A stretch of DNA of 43,283 bases. Source: Bacteroidota bacterium (GTDB taxonomy: Bacteria > Bacteroidota > Bacteroidia > Chitinophagales > Chitinophagaceae). The notes beneath the pieces were generated by a model. That model worked only from the letters and a program-made list of their open reading frames with translations. It was not told the DNA's origin and did no database searches. The position numbers and the translations under genes were made by a program. The stretch lies in contig PSRA01000122.1 of NCBI GenBank assembly GCA_003175695.1, forward strand, positions 1-43,283, read 5' to 3'. Position 1 is the stretch's first letter; each line of letters opens with the position of its first letter. Below are positions 26,882 through 35,481 of the stretch, piece after piece.

Positions 26882-27054
26882 TTACTTTCCTGCCGTTATG
26901 TGGAATGACACTATACGGTTAAAGCATTTACTCCTATTCCAGACTTGCATATTTCCCCTAACTTAGAATCCTGCGACAAAATAATAATGTGAGAACTTAC
27001 CGCGACAAGAATGACTCAAGCCTGGATTTCATAATTTGACTATATTTATTGACA

Positions 27055-27792
27055 ATGGAAACCGTCTGCAAAAATTGTAATCAGCCCGCTGCTCAAAATT
27101 TCTGTTCGAATTGCGGCCAAAAAACATCTACCACCCGCTTCAACCATAAGCACCTGATCCATGATTTCATTCATGGATTTTTTCATATTGATCATGGCAT
27201 CGTCTACACGGCCTGGGAACTCCTTCGCAATCCAGGAAGAGTCCTTCGCGATTATTTGGGAGGAAAGAGGATCCGTTATTTCAATCCGTTTACATTTCTA
27301 TTACTTGTTGGTGGTTTTGGTGCTTTTGTTCTTCCAAGATTGCATTGGACCAGTTTTTTCTTTGATGTGGGGATTATCGCACCAAAGGCGGCTGACCAGC
27401 ATGCCTGGAATTCATCTCTGCAACATTTTTCCCTGCGCCTATTATTATTTATCCCCTTTTATGCGCTGATTTCGCGACTATTTTATTTTAATAAGGATTA
27501 TAATTATTCTGAACACTTAATAGCGCAAACTTACATTCGAACAGAAGTAAGTCTCTTCATGATTCTTTTTTCTCCCATTCAATTACTGATTCAGACGGAA
27601 ACCTGGGCGAAGCCTTTGAAGCTTTTTTTTGTAGTTGGTTATGTTGTATATGTGGCATGGGCGTTCGCGGGACTTTTCGACGGAAAGATCACTTTTCTAT
27701 CCATGGTGAAAGGATTTTTTGTCGCCCTGTTTTCAATTGCCATAGAACTCATTATTGTCAATTGGATAATCATTAGGCAATTGCCGTTTTAA
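27055..27792 (+). CDS. DUF3667 zinc-ribbon membrane protein
   Basis: This encodes 245 residues from ATG 27055; a TTG two codons upstream is less likely. An N-terminal zinc ribbon has C5-x2-C8 and C17-x2-C20 (CKNC, CSNCG). It is followed by a segment (HKHLIHDFIHGFFHIDHG) and then about five membrane helices, the pattern of DUF3667 proteins. The molecular function is unknown. It is 230 bases from the permease and 45 bases before the isomerase gene. Confidence 0.87.
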   Translation: METVCKNCNQPAAQNFCSNCGQKTSTTRFNHKHLIHDFIHGFFHIDHGIVYTAWELLRNPGRVLRDYLGGKRIRYFNPFTFLLLVGGFGAFVLPRLHWTSFFFDVGIIAPKAADQHAWNSSLQHFSLRLLLFIPFYALISRLFYFNKDYNYSEHLIAQTYIRTEVSLFMILFSPIQLLIQTETWAKPLKLFFVVGYVVYVAWAFAGLFDGKITFLSMVKGFFVALFSIAIELIIVNWIIIRQLPF

Positions 27793-27812
27793 ATTGATGC
27801 GTCAAACTATCT

Positions 27813-27820
27813 TAAATTTG
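27813..27820 (+). promoter_or_regulatory. Perfect -7 element (TAAATTTG) before the isomerase gene
   Basis: TAAATTTG fits TAnnTTTG exactly and ends 17 bases before ATG 27838. A weak ATTG lies 16 bases upstream (27793-27796) as a possible -33 element, so the promoter is plausible but not strong. Confidence 0.38.
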
Positions 27821-27837
27821 AGTAAAATAAGCGTTCC

Positions 27838-28752
27838 ATGTCGTCAATTAGCCGGAGATCATTTTTGAAACATTCTTCCATCGCCATCACCGGTGCCGCC
27901 TATTCGAAACATTTTTTTTCCATGAATAAAACCACTCCGCGATTATCATTTTCAACTCTGGGTTGTCCTACATGGAATTTTTCGAAAGTTGTCGATTTTG
28001 CGGCTGCCAACGGATACCAGGGTATCGAGTTAAGAGGAATTGCCGGCGAACTGGATCTCACCAAATGTGCTGAATTCAGTGCGGGAGAAATTCAGAACAC
28101 TCTAAAAAAAATGGAAGACAAACAGCTCAGGTTTGTAGACTTGGGTTCATCGGCAGAATTGCATCACATGGATGCGGCAAAAAGAAAATTCAATCTGGAT
28201 GCTGCAAAAAAATTTATAGACCTGGCTGAAAAAATCAACTGTCCATTCATTCGCGTTTTTCCAAATTCATTGCCTAAGGATCAGGATCGGGATGCGACCC
28301 TGAATCTGGTCAGCCAGGGGTTGCATGAATTGGCAGAATACGCGAAAGACTCAAAGGTTTCAGTATTGCTGGAATCTCATGGGGAGCTGACACATACGAA
28401 TGATCTAATACGTGTCATGCAAAATGCGGAACATCCTCATGCGGGCATGATATGGGACGTATGCAATATGTGGACTGTTACAAAAGAACCACCGTCTGCT
28501 GTTTATAATCAATTGAATAAATATATTCGTCATACGCATATCAAGGACCTCAAATTGGTAAATGGCGAGATCCATTACGTTTTGCTGGGCCAGGGAGAGT
28601 CTCCAATCGGGGAGGCGCTCCGATTATTATATGATTCTAACTACAGCGGCTACTATAGTTTTGAATGGGAAAAATTGTGGCATCCCGAAATATTGGAACC
28701 CGAAATTGCGTTAGCAGATTATCCAAAGGCCGTGAAGAAATATTTTCAATAA
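27838..28752 (+). CDS. Secreted sugar phosphate isomerase/epimerase-like TIM barrel
   Basis: This encodes 304 residues. The N-terminus has a twin-arginine-type start (SRRSFLKHSS) and a hydrophobic stretch ending about AYSKHF, so export by Tat is possible. The rest is the AP-endonuclease-2-like TIM barrel (PF01261): GYQGIELRG, CPFIRVFPN, VSVLLESHG, WDVCN, HTHIKDL, GYYSFEW. Conserved Glu, Asp and His residues suit a divalent metal. The family includes xylose isomerase-like and hydroxypyruvate isomerase-like enzymes; which reaction it performs is unknown. Confidence 0.85.
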   Translation: MSSISRRSFLKHSSIAITGAAYSKHFFSMNKTTPRLSFSTLGCPTWNFSKVVDFAAANGYQGIELRGIAGELDLTKCAEFSAGEIQNTLKKMEDKQLRFVDLGSSAELHHMDAAKRKFNLDAAKKFIDLAEKINCPFIRVFPNSLPKDQDRDATLNLVSQGLHELAEYAKDSKVSVLLESHGELTHTNDLIRVMQNAEHPHAGMIWDVCNMWTVTKEPPSAVYNQLNKYIRHTHIKDLKLVNGEIHYVLLGQGESPIGEALRLLYDSNYSGYYSFEWEKLWHPEILEPEIALADYPKAVKKYFQ

Positions 28753-28862
28753 TTGAAACGGCCAACATCCAGTTATTAAGGGTCATCAAAATAACCGCTA
28801 AAGCCCGAACCTTCCCCCCTAAGGTCTAAAAATGTAAAGTCACGGTTAAAATTTTAGTTCAT

Positions 28863-28893
28863 TTTGATCTGAGAATGGATTTTTCTATACTTT
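28863..28893 (+). promoter_or_regulatory. Candidate promoter before the L,D-transpeptidase-like gene
   Basis: TTTG at 28863-28866, then 19 bases, then TATACTTT (28886-28893). The -33 box is perfect and the spacing typical; the -7 box matches the TA and one or two T positions of TAnnTTTG. It would give a leader of about 55 bases. Confidence 0.32.
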
Positions 28894-28954
28894 TATTTTT
28901 TCCCTGAAACGCCAGTTAAGTTTTTTTGTCACCAAAATCCGAATTAGAATAACT

Positions 28955-29668
28955 ATGAAGAACATCTTGCTTTTCATTTCGCTCTTTCATACTTCTATTA
29001 ACTGGCATAAACCCTCTCAAAAACAAGAAATTAGGACGATCTCGTATGCACCTGCCCTTTCACTGGTCAAGGTGGAAAGTATATATGACAGCCTGAACCT
29101 TTTGCAGGTGGGCCTGTCCAGAAAGGTATTCAACCTGGCGCTGATAGGATGGCAGAAGTTGAAAATAGCTGGTCTTATTGCTAACGAAAACATATTGTCG
29201 ATCGTAGATTTTAGTCAACCATCCAATAAAAAGAGACTTTATATCATCGACCTTGCCAACGTGGAACTACTATTCAACACATATGTTGCTCATGGGAGGA
29301 GATCTGGTAAAGAAACCGCTGATCATTTTTCTAACAGACCCAGGTCTTTAGAAAGCAGTATTGGTTTTTATGTAACTGCTAATCCATATATAGGTTCCAA
29401 TGGATATTCATTGCGGTTGAATGGTATGGAAAATGGATTCAACAGCAATGCATCACGCAGAGAAATTGTTTTGCATGGCGCAAATTATGTATCTGAAAAT
29501 TACATTAACTCTAACGGATTTCTGGGAAGAAGTTGGGGATGCCCGGCAGTACCGATGGAAAGCAGCAGGGATATCATCGATGTAATAAAAAACGGAACAT
29601 GTCTTTTTATTTATTCACCCCTGTCGTACTATCTGGCAGGTTCAAAAATCCTTAACAGCGAAAGCTGA
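28955..29668 (+). CDS. YkuD_2-type L,D-transpeptidase-like protein
   Basis: This encodes 237 residues with a short N-terminal signal (MKNILLFISLFHTS). The C-terminal half carries the murein L,D-transpeptidase catalytic-domain pattern (PF13645 type): the conserved His in VLHGANYV and the nucleophile Cys196 in SWGCPAVP, with GRSWGC before it. It would cross-link or edit peptidoglycan or anchor proteins, in the periplasm. Its last 27 bases overlap the 3' end of the convergent amino-acid permease gene. Confidence 0.83.
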   Translation: MKNILLFISLFHTSINWHKPSQKQEIRTISYAPALSLVKVESIYDSLNLLQVGLSRKVFNLALIGWQKLKIAGLIANENILSIVDFSQPSNKKRLYIIDLANVELLFNTYVAHGRRSGKETADHFSNRPRSLESSIGFYVTANPYIGSNGYSLRLNGMENGFNSNASRREIVLHGANYVSENYINSNGFLGRSWGCPAVPMESSRDIIDVIKNGTCLFIYSPLSYYLAGSKILNSES

Positions 29669-31258
29669 CTCTGTCACCACTTCATTACTGATGGTTCGAA
29701 CCGGTCCCCTGAACCATTTTTTAACTGATAAATTCCACCATAGCCATAATACGAGGAGAGTCGCTCCGAGCAGGATGGGTGCATAATTGACAGCGAGCCA
29801 GGTAAAATCTTTGTTGCCTGGAACGGCTGCTGGTTCAAATGGCAACAGAAAATATATTGAAGTCACCGCAATTTCAAGAACCGCCACCAAATTCATCCAT
29901 TTGTATTTTCTTCCCAGGCTCCATGCACCCGGCACAAATCGTTGACCCATTTTCCACCGGAGCCAGATAGGGATCAGAAATGAAAGATATAAACTGATAA
30001 CACTGATTGAAACGACCGCATAAAAAGCAGTCGGTATCCCTCTTGGACTCTTCCAGAGGGCTGGCAATGTAATGGCAATTCCAATGATCGACGAAATAAG
30101 GACTGCATGAACCGGCACTTGTCTTTTGTTTACTTTGGACCAATATCGATGTCCGGGGATTGCTTTATCTCTTGAAAAAGCATATAACATCCTGGAACAA
30201 GAAGTCAGGCAGGCGACCGAGCAAAAAAATTGGCCAATGGTGGAAATGATCAGTACCCACTTAAACAGGAGAGGCGATAACGCTGAGAATAGAATCGAAA
30301 TGACGGATCCGGCTCCGTATGGATTTACGGCCGGATCAAAAGAGCTGACGGTTGCTGGTTTCGTCGCGGCAAATAAAAAGGCTATCAATAACACATATCC
30401 GCCAATAGCGGAATAAAAGATAGATTTCCAGATTCCTTTGGCTGAAGAAATATTGGCTTGTTGAGTTTCTTCAGATAGGTGAGCAGAGGCATCAAAACCC
30501 GTGATAGTATATTGAGTTAAGAGAAATCCCAATGGTAAAATATAGATCCAATAAGTAATCCCGTTCGAAAAACCGGAGTTATTGATGCGATTGGTAAATA
30601 CCCAATTCAAATCCTGGTGTTGAGAAGGTCCAATTACAAGAATGATGATGATAGCAGCAGCGCCCAATACATGCCACCAAACAGATATATTGTTTATAAT
30701 AGCTTGAATCCTGCTTTCAAAACTGTTCAACAGGGTGCTGATTAACATGATCAACATGAACAAGAAGAATTGTTGAAATATGTAGTTGCCACCCAGGAAA
30801 TGTGTCGCATAGTCGCCACTGTAAGTGCTCAGGGTAATGTTCAGAAATGTCGCTGCTCCGTAAACAACCGAGGCGTTCACAGCGAGCAGGCCTATCAGAT
30901 TCAACCAGCCCGTAAAAAAACCTGCTTTCGCACCTCCTAATCTTGAAGCCCACCAGTATATGCCTCCCGATGTAGGATAAGCAGAAGCCAGTTCGGACAT
31001 GCAAAATCCAATGATCAGGATAAAAAATGAAATAAGGGGCCAGCCAATTGAAATGGCGATAGGTCCTCCGTTGTTCCATGCCTGCCCGAAGGTTGTAAAA
31101 CAACCACTCAAAATGGATATCATGGAAAAGGAAATGGCAAAATTCGAAAAGGCAGACCAGCTTCTTTTTAATTCCTGTTTATAGCCAAGTGATGCGAGAA
31201 GACGCTCGTCTTCGGAAGCGCCGGCGAGGTTCTCATTGCTAGTTTTTTGATTGTCCAT
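29642..31258 (-). CDS. APC superfamily amino acid permease
   Basis: This encodes 538 residues from ATG 31258; the open frame starts at a TTG four codons earlier. It has about twelve predicted helices and an N-terminal cytoplasmic tail (DNQKTSNENLAGASEDERLL). FAISFSMISILSGCFTTFG and the region GGIYWWASRLGG mark the family (eukaryote-like BAT1/UGA4 group of amino acid and polyamine transporters). It imports amino acids or related amines across the inner membrane. A candidate promoter with perfect -7 box TATATTTG on the minus strand (31268-31275) and TATG 19 bases upstream would give a very short leader. Confidence 0.87.
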   Translation of the reverse strand: MDNQKTSNENLAGASEDERLLASLGYKQELKRSWSAFSNFAISFSMISILSGCFTTFGQAWNNGGPIAISIGWPLISFFILIIGFCMSELASAYPTSGGIYWWASRLGGAKAGFFTGWLNLIGLLAVNASVVYGAATFLNITLSTYSGDYATHFLGGNYIFQQFFLFMLIMLISTLLNSFESRIQAIINNISVWWHVLGAAAIIIILVIGPSQHQDLNWVFTNRINNSGFSNGITYWIYILPLGFLLTQYTITGFDASAHLSEETQQANISSAKGIWKSIFYSAIGGYVLLIAFLFAATKPATVSSFDPAVNPYGAGSVISILFSALSPLLFKWVLIISTIGQFFCSVACLTSCSRMLYAFSRDKAIPGHRYWSKVNKRQVPVHAVLISSIIGIAITLPALWKSPRGIPTAFYAVVSISVISLYLSFLIPIWLRWKMGQRFVPGAWSLGRKYKWMNLVAVLEIAVTSIYFLLPFEPAAVPGNKDFTWLAVNYAPILLGATLLVLWLWWNLSVKKWFRGPVRTISNEVVTESAFAVKDF

Positions 31259-31267
31259 CACGGTAAT

Positions 31268-31298
31268 CAAATATAGCGCTTATCCTTCGAGCTTCATA
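31268..31298 (-). promoter_or_regulatory. Candidate promoter of the amino acid permease
   Basis: On the minus strand, TATG (31295-31298) and then 19 bases and TATATTTG (31268-31275), a perfect TAnnTTTG. Only 9 bases separate it from ATG 31258, implying an almost leaderless transcript. Confidence 0.35.
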
Positions 31299-31536
31299 TG
31301 GGATTGAAAAGACCCTGGTTAGGTCTTAATTACGTGCTGACCTGCTGTTCAGATTTGCATGAAAACATAAGGAAATGAGGGAACGTCAGTAATTAATGAT
31401 TTGATAAAAAATTACAGAGTTAAATAGTTGTAAAACTTGCTGATTTTTTTATAATTTAGAGGTTCTCTCGCAGGGCTGGAATCCTGCTACACTTCTTCCG
31501 GCTAGTCCCCTAAAATCCCATTAATATCCCGGTGAA

Positions 31537-31567
31537 TTTGTCCCTGATTATCCTATAGGTATTTTTA
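31537..31567 (+). promoter_or_regulatory. Candidate promoter of the acyltransferase gene
   Basis: TTTG (31537-31540), exactly 19 bases, then TATTTTTA (31560-31567), a 7/8 match to TAnnTTTG. This is the best-formed Bacteroidota-type promoter in the window, 32 bases before ATG 31600. Confidence 0.5.
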
Positions 31568-31599
31568 TTAGGCCTGTCGGCCCTCGTTCATTTACTCAT

Positions 31600-32631
31600 A
31601 TGAAAGCAAACTTGCAGCACATCGATGAGATCAGGTTTTTTACTATCCACCTGATCCTGATTAATCACTGGACCTACAGCCTTTATCTTGCGGAGAGTGG
31701 TTTTGATAATACCTTCGTCAATTTTTTTTTCGAAATAACGTCTCCTGCGCTTTCTCTTATTTCCGGTTATCTTTTCTTTTATAAAACAAAGGACCATTTT
31801 AATTTTCCAAAAAAACTGAGATCCAGGTTTCATAGCCTGATAGTACCGTACTTATTTTGGACTTGTATCTTTTTTGTCATTTATTTCCTGATGAAAGAGA
31901 TATCCCTGCACGTGTTCCACGTAAAATACTGGTATAACCCCGTTCAGCCAATCAATTTCAGTAACTTGTTGGCATCACTGGCTGATCCTCCGCTTGTAAA
32001 TTTTTGGTACCTGCAAAACCTGATATTGATCATTCCTTTCAATTTCCTGATCTATTACCTTGTCAGAAATAAGTATATTTTCTCTGTTTTCTTTTCCCTC
32101 ATCATCTGCATTTATGCTTTCAAGTGGTTTAATATTTATTTTCAGCCGCGATTTTTGCCGTATTATTTGTTGGGATGCTTCTTTGGATATCACGAAAAAT
32201 TTCTGCCGCGGATTCGACTTAATTATGCCTATTCAATAGCTATCATTCCGTTGCTATTTTATGCTACATCACAAACAATTTACCTTGAATATTCCAGCAT
32301 CCCGGTGATCATTTTGAAGATCCTGATCGTGTTCTTCTTTGTATTTTGTATCTATAATTTATTTGACTCGCACCAAAACAGTTTGTTATTCACCTATCTG
32401 AAGAAATATAAAGTTTATTCATTCTTTCTTTTTGCCATACATACGTTCATGTTCGCCATAGTTCAAAGAGCTTTACTCAGATTAGGTGCAAACGACTTCC
32501 TGCACAACAAATATTTCACTTTGTTGTTTCAGGTTGTTTCTTTGGTTGGGGTGCTATACCTGACATTTTTGCTCGCATCGTTTATCAGATCACGGTTTCC
32601 TAAATTCTTCTTATTCATAACCGGAAGGTGA
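31600..32631 (+). CDS. Acyltransferase family 3 membrane protein
   Basis: This encodes 343 residues with about ten predicted helices. The start HIDEIRFFTIHLILINHW has the conserved His and Arg residues of acyltransferase 3 (PF01757, OafA/YrhL type), which transfer an acyl group from the cytoplasmic side to a surface carbohydrate. The acceptor is not identifiable because no glycan-synthesis genes are adjacent. Confidence 0.83.
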   Translation: MKANLQHIDEIRFFTIHLILINHWTYSLYLAESGFDNTFVNFFFEITSPALSLISGYLFFYKTKDHFNFPKKLRSRFHSLIVPYLFWTCIFFVIYFLMKEISLHVFHVKYWYNPVQPINFSNLLASLADPPLVNFWYLQNLILIIPFNFLIYYLVRNKYIFSVFFSLIICIYAFKWFNIYFQPRFLPYYLLGCFFGYHEKFLPRIRLNYAYSIAIIPLLFYATSQTIYLEYSSIPVIILKILIVFFFVFCIYNLFDSHQNSLLFTYLKKYKVYSFFLFAIHTFMFAIVQRALLRLGANDFLHNKYFTLLFQVVSLVGVLYLTFLLASFIRSRFPKFFLFITGR

Positions 32632-32673
32632 TTCGACAAGCAGAAATTTGAATAAGTGAAGAGGGGGGAAGTC

Positions 32674-33147
32674 TTAAGCTCTTCGGTTGCTGTTGTTTTG
32701 CTTTGATTCCGCGGCAACAATGAAGACAGAAAGGATATCAGCGGTCTCATTTAAATTCCAGCGGATGAGTGCCTGCGGAATTTGTAATTCGCATATGCCA
32801 CCCTGGTAGCCCTGGCATATGTTTTCCAAATCTTTCAGAGCCTCGTCACGATGATAATGATGGTGTTGGTGGCAATCAACTTCAATGTGTATGTCAAATT
32901 GAGGGAAGATGATCTCATTTCTCTTAAGCCCTTCTTTCACTTCTAACACCGGATGAATTCCTCTGGCCTTCAGTGCAAAATAGAGTTGAATGGTTTCCCT
33001 GGTTGTATTAAAGACTTTTGTAATAAACCAAATCTGACAGTCCTCGCACAATGAATAGCCATACTTTTTTACGGATTTGTCTGAATGGAGGGCATCTATG
33101 GCCGAATTACATTGCTGGCAAATCCCTCGTTGATCAGGATCGCTCAT
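32674..33147 (-). CDS. Zinc-ribbon protein with possible DUF559-like nuclease core
   Basis: This encodes 157 residues from ATG 33147; an upstream frame adds 32 unconserved-looking residues and reaches into the region ahead of the divergent gene. A zinc ribbon is formed by C10-x2-C13 and C34-x2-C37. The second half (PVLEVKEGL...FDIHIEVDCHQHHH...LKDLENICQGYQGG...ELQIPQALI) resembles the DUF559/Vsr-type restriction-endonuclease fold, in which a D...IEVDG...H...D segment and a C-terminal LRIP strand recur. No methyltransferase or toxin-antitoxin partner is adjacent. It could instead be a sensor domain; the nuclease assignment is a pattern match only. Confidence 0.58.
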   Translation of the reverse strand: MSDPDQRGICQQCNSAIDALHSDKSVKKYGYSLCEDCQIWFITKVFNTTRETIQLYFALKARGIHPVLEVKEGLKRNEIIFPQFDIHIEVDCHQHHHYHRDEALKDLENICQGYQGGICELQIPQALIRWNLNETADILSVFIVAAESKQNNSNRRA

Positions 33148-33298
33148 CTTAAGGAGTTTTTGCCAATAACGTTTTGTGTGAAATTTTATTATGAAAAAAA
33201 TTCCTGAACTCGAATTTCTGGTATGACAGGTGGCTTCCGGCACCCATTTTGAGGCCTCTAAGGTGATCTTTCAGCTTGTTGCACTAAAATTTTTGTTT

Positions 33299-33658
33299 AT
33301 GACAACACAAGAAATTGCCAAGAAGCTTGTCGATTTATGCCGCAAGGGAAATTTTGACTCTGCGCATAATGAACTGTATTCCAAAGACGCGAAGAGCATC
33401 GAAACGATGGCTACACCTGCATTTCCAAAAGAAACAACAGGTTTAGATGCAATCAAAAAGAAGGGACAAATGTGGGAGTCCATGGTAGAAAAGACACATC
33501 AAATGACTGTGTCTGACCCATTGATTGCGGGAGATGCTTTTGCTGTTTCAATGGATATGGATGTCACTATGAAGGATCGTGGCCGCACACACATGAAGGA
33601 GATCTGTGTGTACAATGTAAAGAATGGGAAAATAGTTTCTGAAGAATTTTTCTCCTGA
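33299..33658 (+). CDS. SnoaL-like / NTF2-like protein
   Basis: This encodes 119 residues from ATG 33299, with the frame open upstream to 33230 but without extra domain content. It follows the NTF2 pattern: an N-terminal helical pair (IAKKLVDLCRKGNF), a catalytic-pocket region, and terminal strands ending KICVYNVKNGKIVSEEFF-like sequence. It is divergent from the zinc-ribbon gene. Function is not inferable. Confidence 0.8.
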   Translation: MTTQEIAKKLVDLCRKGNFDSAHNELYSKDAKSIETMATPAFPKETTGLDAIKKKGQMWESMVEKTHQMTVSDPLIAGDAFAVSMDMDVTMKDRGRTHMKEICVYNVKNGKIVSEEFFS

Positions 33659-33758
33659 TTTCCTTTTCATTAAAGGAACGGTTTTAAGATAGATTGATAC
33701 TGCGGTTGCGGGCCTAACATTTAGCAAGATTCCTAAGATGGAGCGTTGGCAGGAAAGA

Positions 33759-33766
33759 TAGATTTG
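33759..33766 (+). promoter_or_regulatory. Perfect -7 element (TAGATTTG) before DinB gene
   Basis: TAGATTTG fits TAnnTTTG at all four TTTG and both TA positions, 16 bases before ATG 33783. No -33 TTTG is visible at the usual distance. Confidence 0.35.
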
Positions 33767-33782
33767 CTTTCAATTTCATTTT

Positions 33783-34190
33783 ATGAAAGAAAATCTATTG
33801 ACCACGCTGGAGAATTCACGTACCTACACCATGCAGGTAGCGGAGAGTATGCCTGCCGAGGCATACTCTTTTAAACCGATGGGAGCGGCCTGGGAATACC
33901 GGGAATTGCTTCATCATCTTGCCTATGGCATTCAATGGTGGGAAGACAATTATGTAAAAGGTAAAAAAACGGACTGGAATCCGGCGCCTGCCAAGGGTAA
34001 GAAAAAGGAGATAATGGATTCGATCCAAAATGCCTATGACTCCCTGAGAGAAACAGTTATGGACTCAAAAGAGAGTCAGCATTTATTTGCAGGGTTTCAT
34101 GCGACGCTGGATCACATCACCCATCACCGGGGGCAGGCAACTATTTACCTGCGATGTAAGGGCATAACGCCTCCCGAATATACTTATTGA
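33783..34190 (+). CDS. DinB family protein
   Basis: This encodes 135 residues. Helix 2 carries the first metal ligand (LLHHLAYGIQWWE), and the C-terminal helix shows DHITHHRGQATIYLR, the DinB H-x3-H type motif. It is shorter than the other DinB at 23478-24023 and not closely similar. It likely binds a divalent metal. Substrate unknown. Stops 30 bases before a hairpin repeat and converges on the phosphoesterase. Confidence 0.85.
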   Translation: MKENLLTTLENSRTYTMQVAESMPAEAYSFKPMGAAWEYRELLHHLAYGIQWWEDNYVKGKKTDWNPAPAKGKKKEIMDSIQNAYDSLRETVMDSKESQHLFAGFHATLDHITHHRGQATIYLRCKGITPPEYTY

Positions 34191-34219
34191 AAATAGTTTC
34201 ATCCACCACCGTGGACAAC

Positions 34220-34272
34220 GAAGCGCAAAGACGCAGAGTCAGCAGTGTGCTGTCTTTGAATCTTTGCGCTTC
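34220..34272. repeat. Inverted repeat of the dispersed family, between convergent genes
   Basis: A perfect 12-bp inverted repeat GAAGCGCAAAGA (34220-34231) / TCTTTGCGCTTC (34261-34272) encloses 29 bases. The enclosed part contains CGCAGAG...CAG.GTGC also found in copies A and B at 22267 and 26833. Its position between two converging genes suits a bidirectional terminator, though a T-run is lacking. Confidence 0.7.
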
Positions 34273-34297
34273 CTTTACGCCTTTGTGTGAAGCCTCA

Positions 34298-35377
34298 TTA
34301 TTGCAGCTCCCGTTTCTTTGTCCCGTCATCATAATAAGTGAATATCTTGTCAGTCTCCCCCCCAAATTCAATTTCAAAGAAGCCTTTTAGATTCCAGAGT
34401 GCTAAATCTGTACTGTTTGCTGGCTGAAGATGTGGAATTTCTTTCTCAGATACATGGGCGGTTTTACTTCCGGCGCCGCTGATGATATAGTGAACTTTTT
34501 CAGGGGATAAATAATATTGAAGGGAATGAATATGCCCGGACGCATAATATATGCCCGGGTATTTTGTGAGAATGCCGAGAATTCGTTCAGCCATTCTATG
34601 GTTTGAAGGGAAATTGCTATTGGAAGCCTTTATCCTTCCAAAGAGATTCGGATTTTTCAGAATTCCGCTATTGGGACCTTTCGCATATACGGGATGGTGA
34701 GCTGCAACAATTACTTTTTTATCGTGCTGAAATGCGTCGGCAATCACGCTATCTAGGGTGGCATAAAATTTCTTCTCCGATGGAGTTTCTGCCGTATCCT
34801 TTTTCTTGAACTCGTCAATGATTAGCCTGTAGGAGTCGAGAAAAATTATTCGGATCGAATTATTATTGAGATCTACCCAAACAGGCCCAGGCTCCCCATC
34901 CCTGGGTAGAAATGTTTGACCAGGATTGGCTATCGACTTGTTCTGTGCAAGATTGGCTTCAATAAAGGATTGCTCCATCTTCAATTTTCCCTTTCCTTTC
35001 TCATAGTCCGTTATATTCCACCAATCATGATTGCCAGGGATGAAATATACATGTCCTTTGTAGCCTTCCAGGATATCCAGCTGCGACCGGACTTTTTTTT
35101 GAGTGAGGTCGCTGCTGTCGAATCCTTTGAAGCCATAAGGAATAACGCCTCCGAGATCGCTTTTGTAAGAATTGTCTCCAAGGAAAATGACTACACTATT
35201 TGGGTTTGCAGCCAGTTCTTTTCCCAGGTTCTTCAAGGTTTCCCCTGTATAAGCATCTTCGCCGGCATCTCCCACAAGAAAAACCTTAAAAACACTGTCC
35301 TGTGCCAGGATTTGGACGCACAAAAACAATGACAAGATGAATAGAAGGGAATATCTCACCTGCCGACTGTAGCCCAT
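34298..35377 (-). CDS. Secreted metallophosphoesterase
   Basis: This encodes 359 residues from ATG 35377 (frame open further upstream). The signal peptide is GYSRQVRYSLLFILSLFLCVQILAQ. The complete metallophosphoesterase set is present: GDAGE, GDNSY, GNHDW, AAHHPVY and SGHIHSLQY. It lacks the PAP N-terminal fibronectin-like domain of the protein at 16476-17879. It should hydrolyse phosphoesters outside the cytoplasm. It converges on the DinB gene. Confidence 0.88.
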   Translation of the reverse strand: MGYSRQVRYSLLFILSLFLCVQILAQDSVFKVFLVGDAGEDAYTGETLKNLGKELAANPNSVVIFLGDNSYKSDLGGVIPYGFKGFDSSDLTQKKVRSQLDILEGYKGHVYFIPGNHDWWNITDYEKGKGKLKMEQSFIEANLAQNKSIANPGQTFLPRDGEPGPVWVDLNNNSIRIIFLDSYRLIIDEFKKKDTAETPSEKKFYATLDSVIADAFQHDKKVIVAAHHPVYAKGPNSGILKNPNLFGRIKASNSNFPSNHRMAERILGILTKYPGIYYASGHIHSLQYYLSPEKVHYIISGAGSKTAHVSEKEIPHLQPANSTDLALWNLKGFFEIEFGGETDKIFTYYDDGTKKRELQ

Positions 35378-35481
35378 GTCCAATATTTTTAGGTGTTTTA
35401 GCTGAGGGCGCAAACAAAGCCCTGGTTGAAACATGCAAATAAATGTTACAACCAGGACAATAGAAAGTTAAAAAATCTTTT

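Larger units (their letters stand above)
31259..31599. other. Divergent intergenic region, 341 bp
   Basis: This lies between the amino acid permease (minus) and the acyltransferase (plus). It holds a candidate promoter for each (31268-31298 minus, 31537-31567 plus). No other gene, tRNA or strong terminator is visible. Confidence 0.55.

Noticed and set aside
33148-33243. Longer start of the zinc-ribbon protein
   Set aside because: The extra residues are unlikely to be structured and the region is the divergent promoter area; the zinc ribbon begins after 33147.
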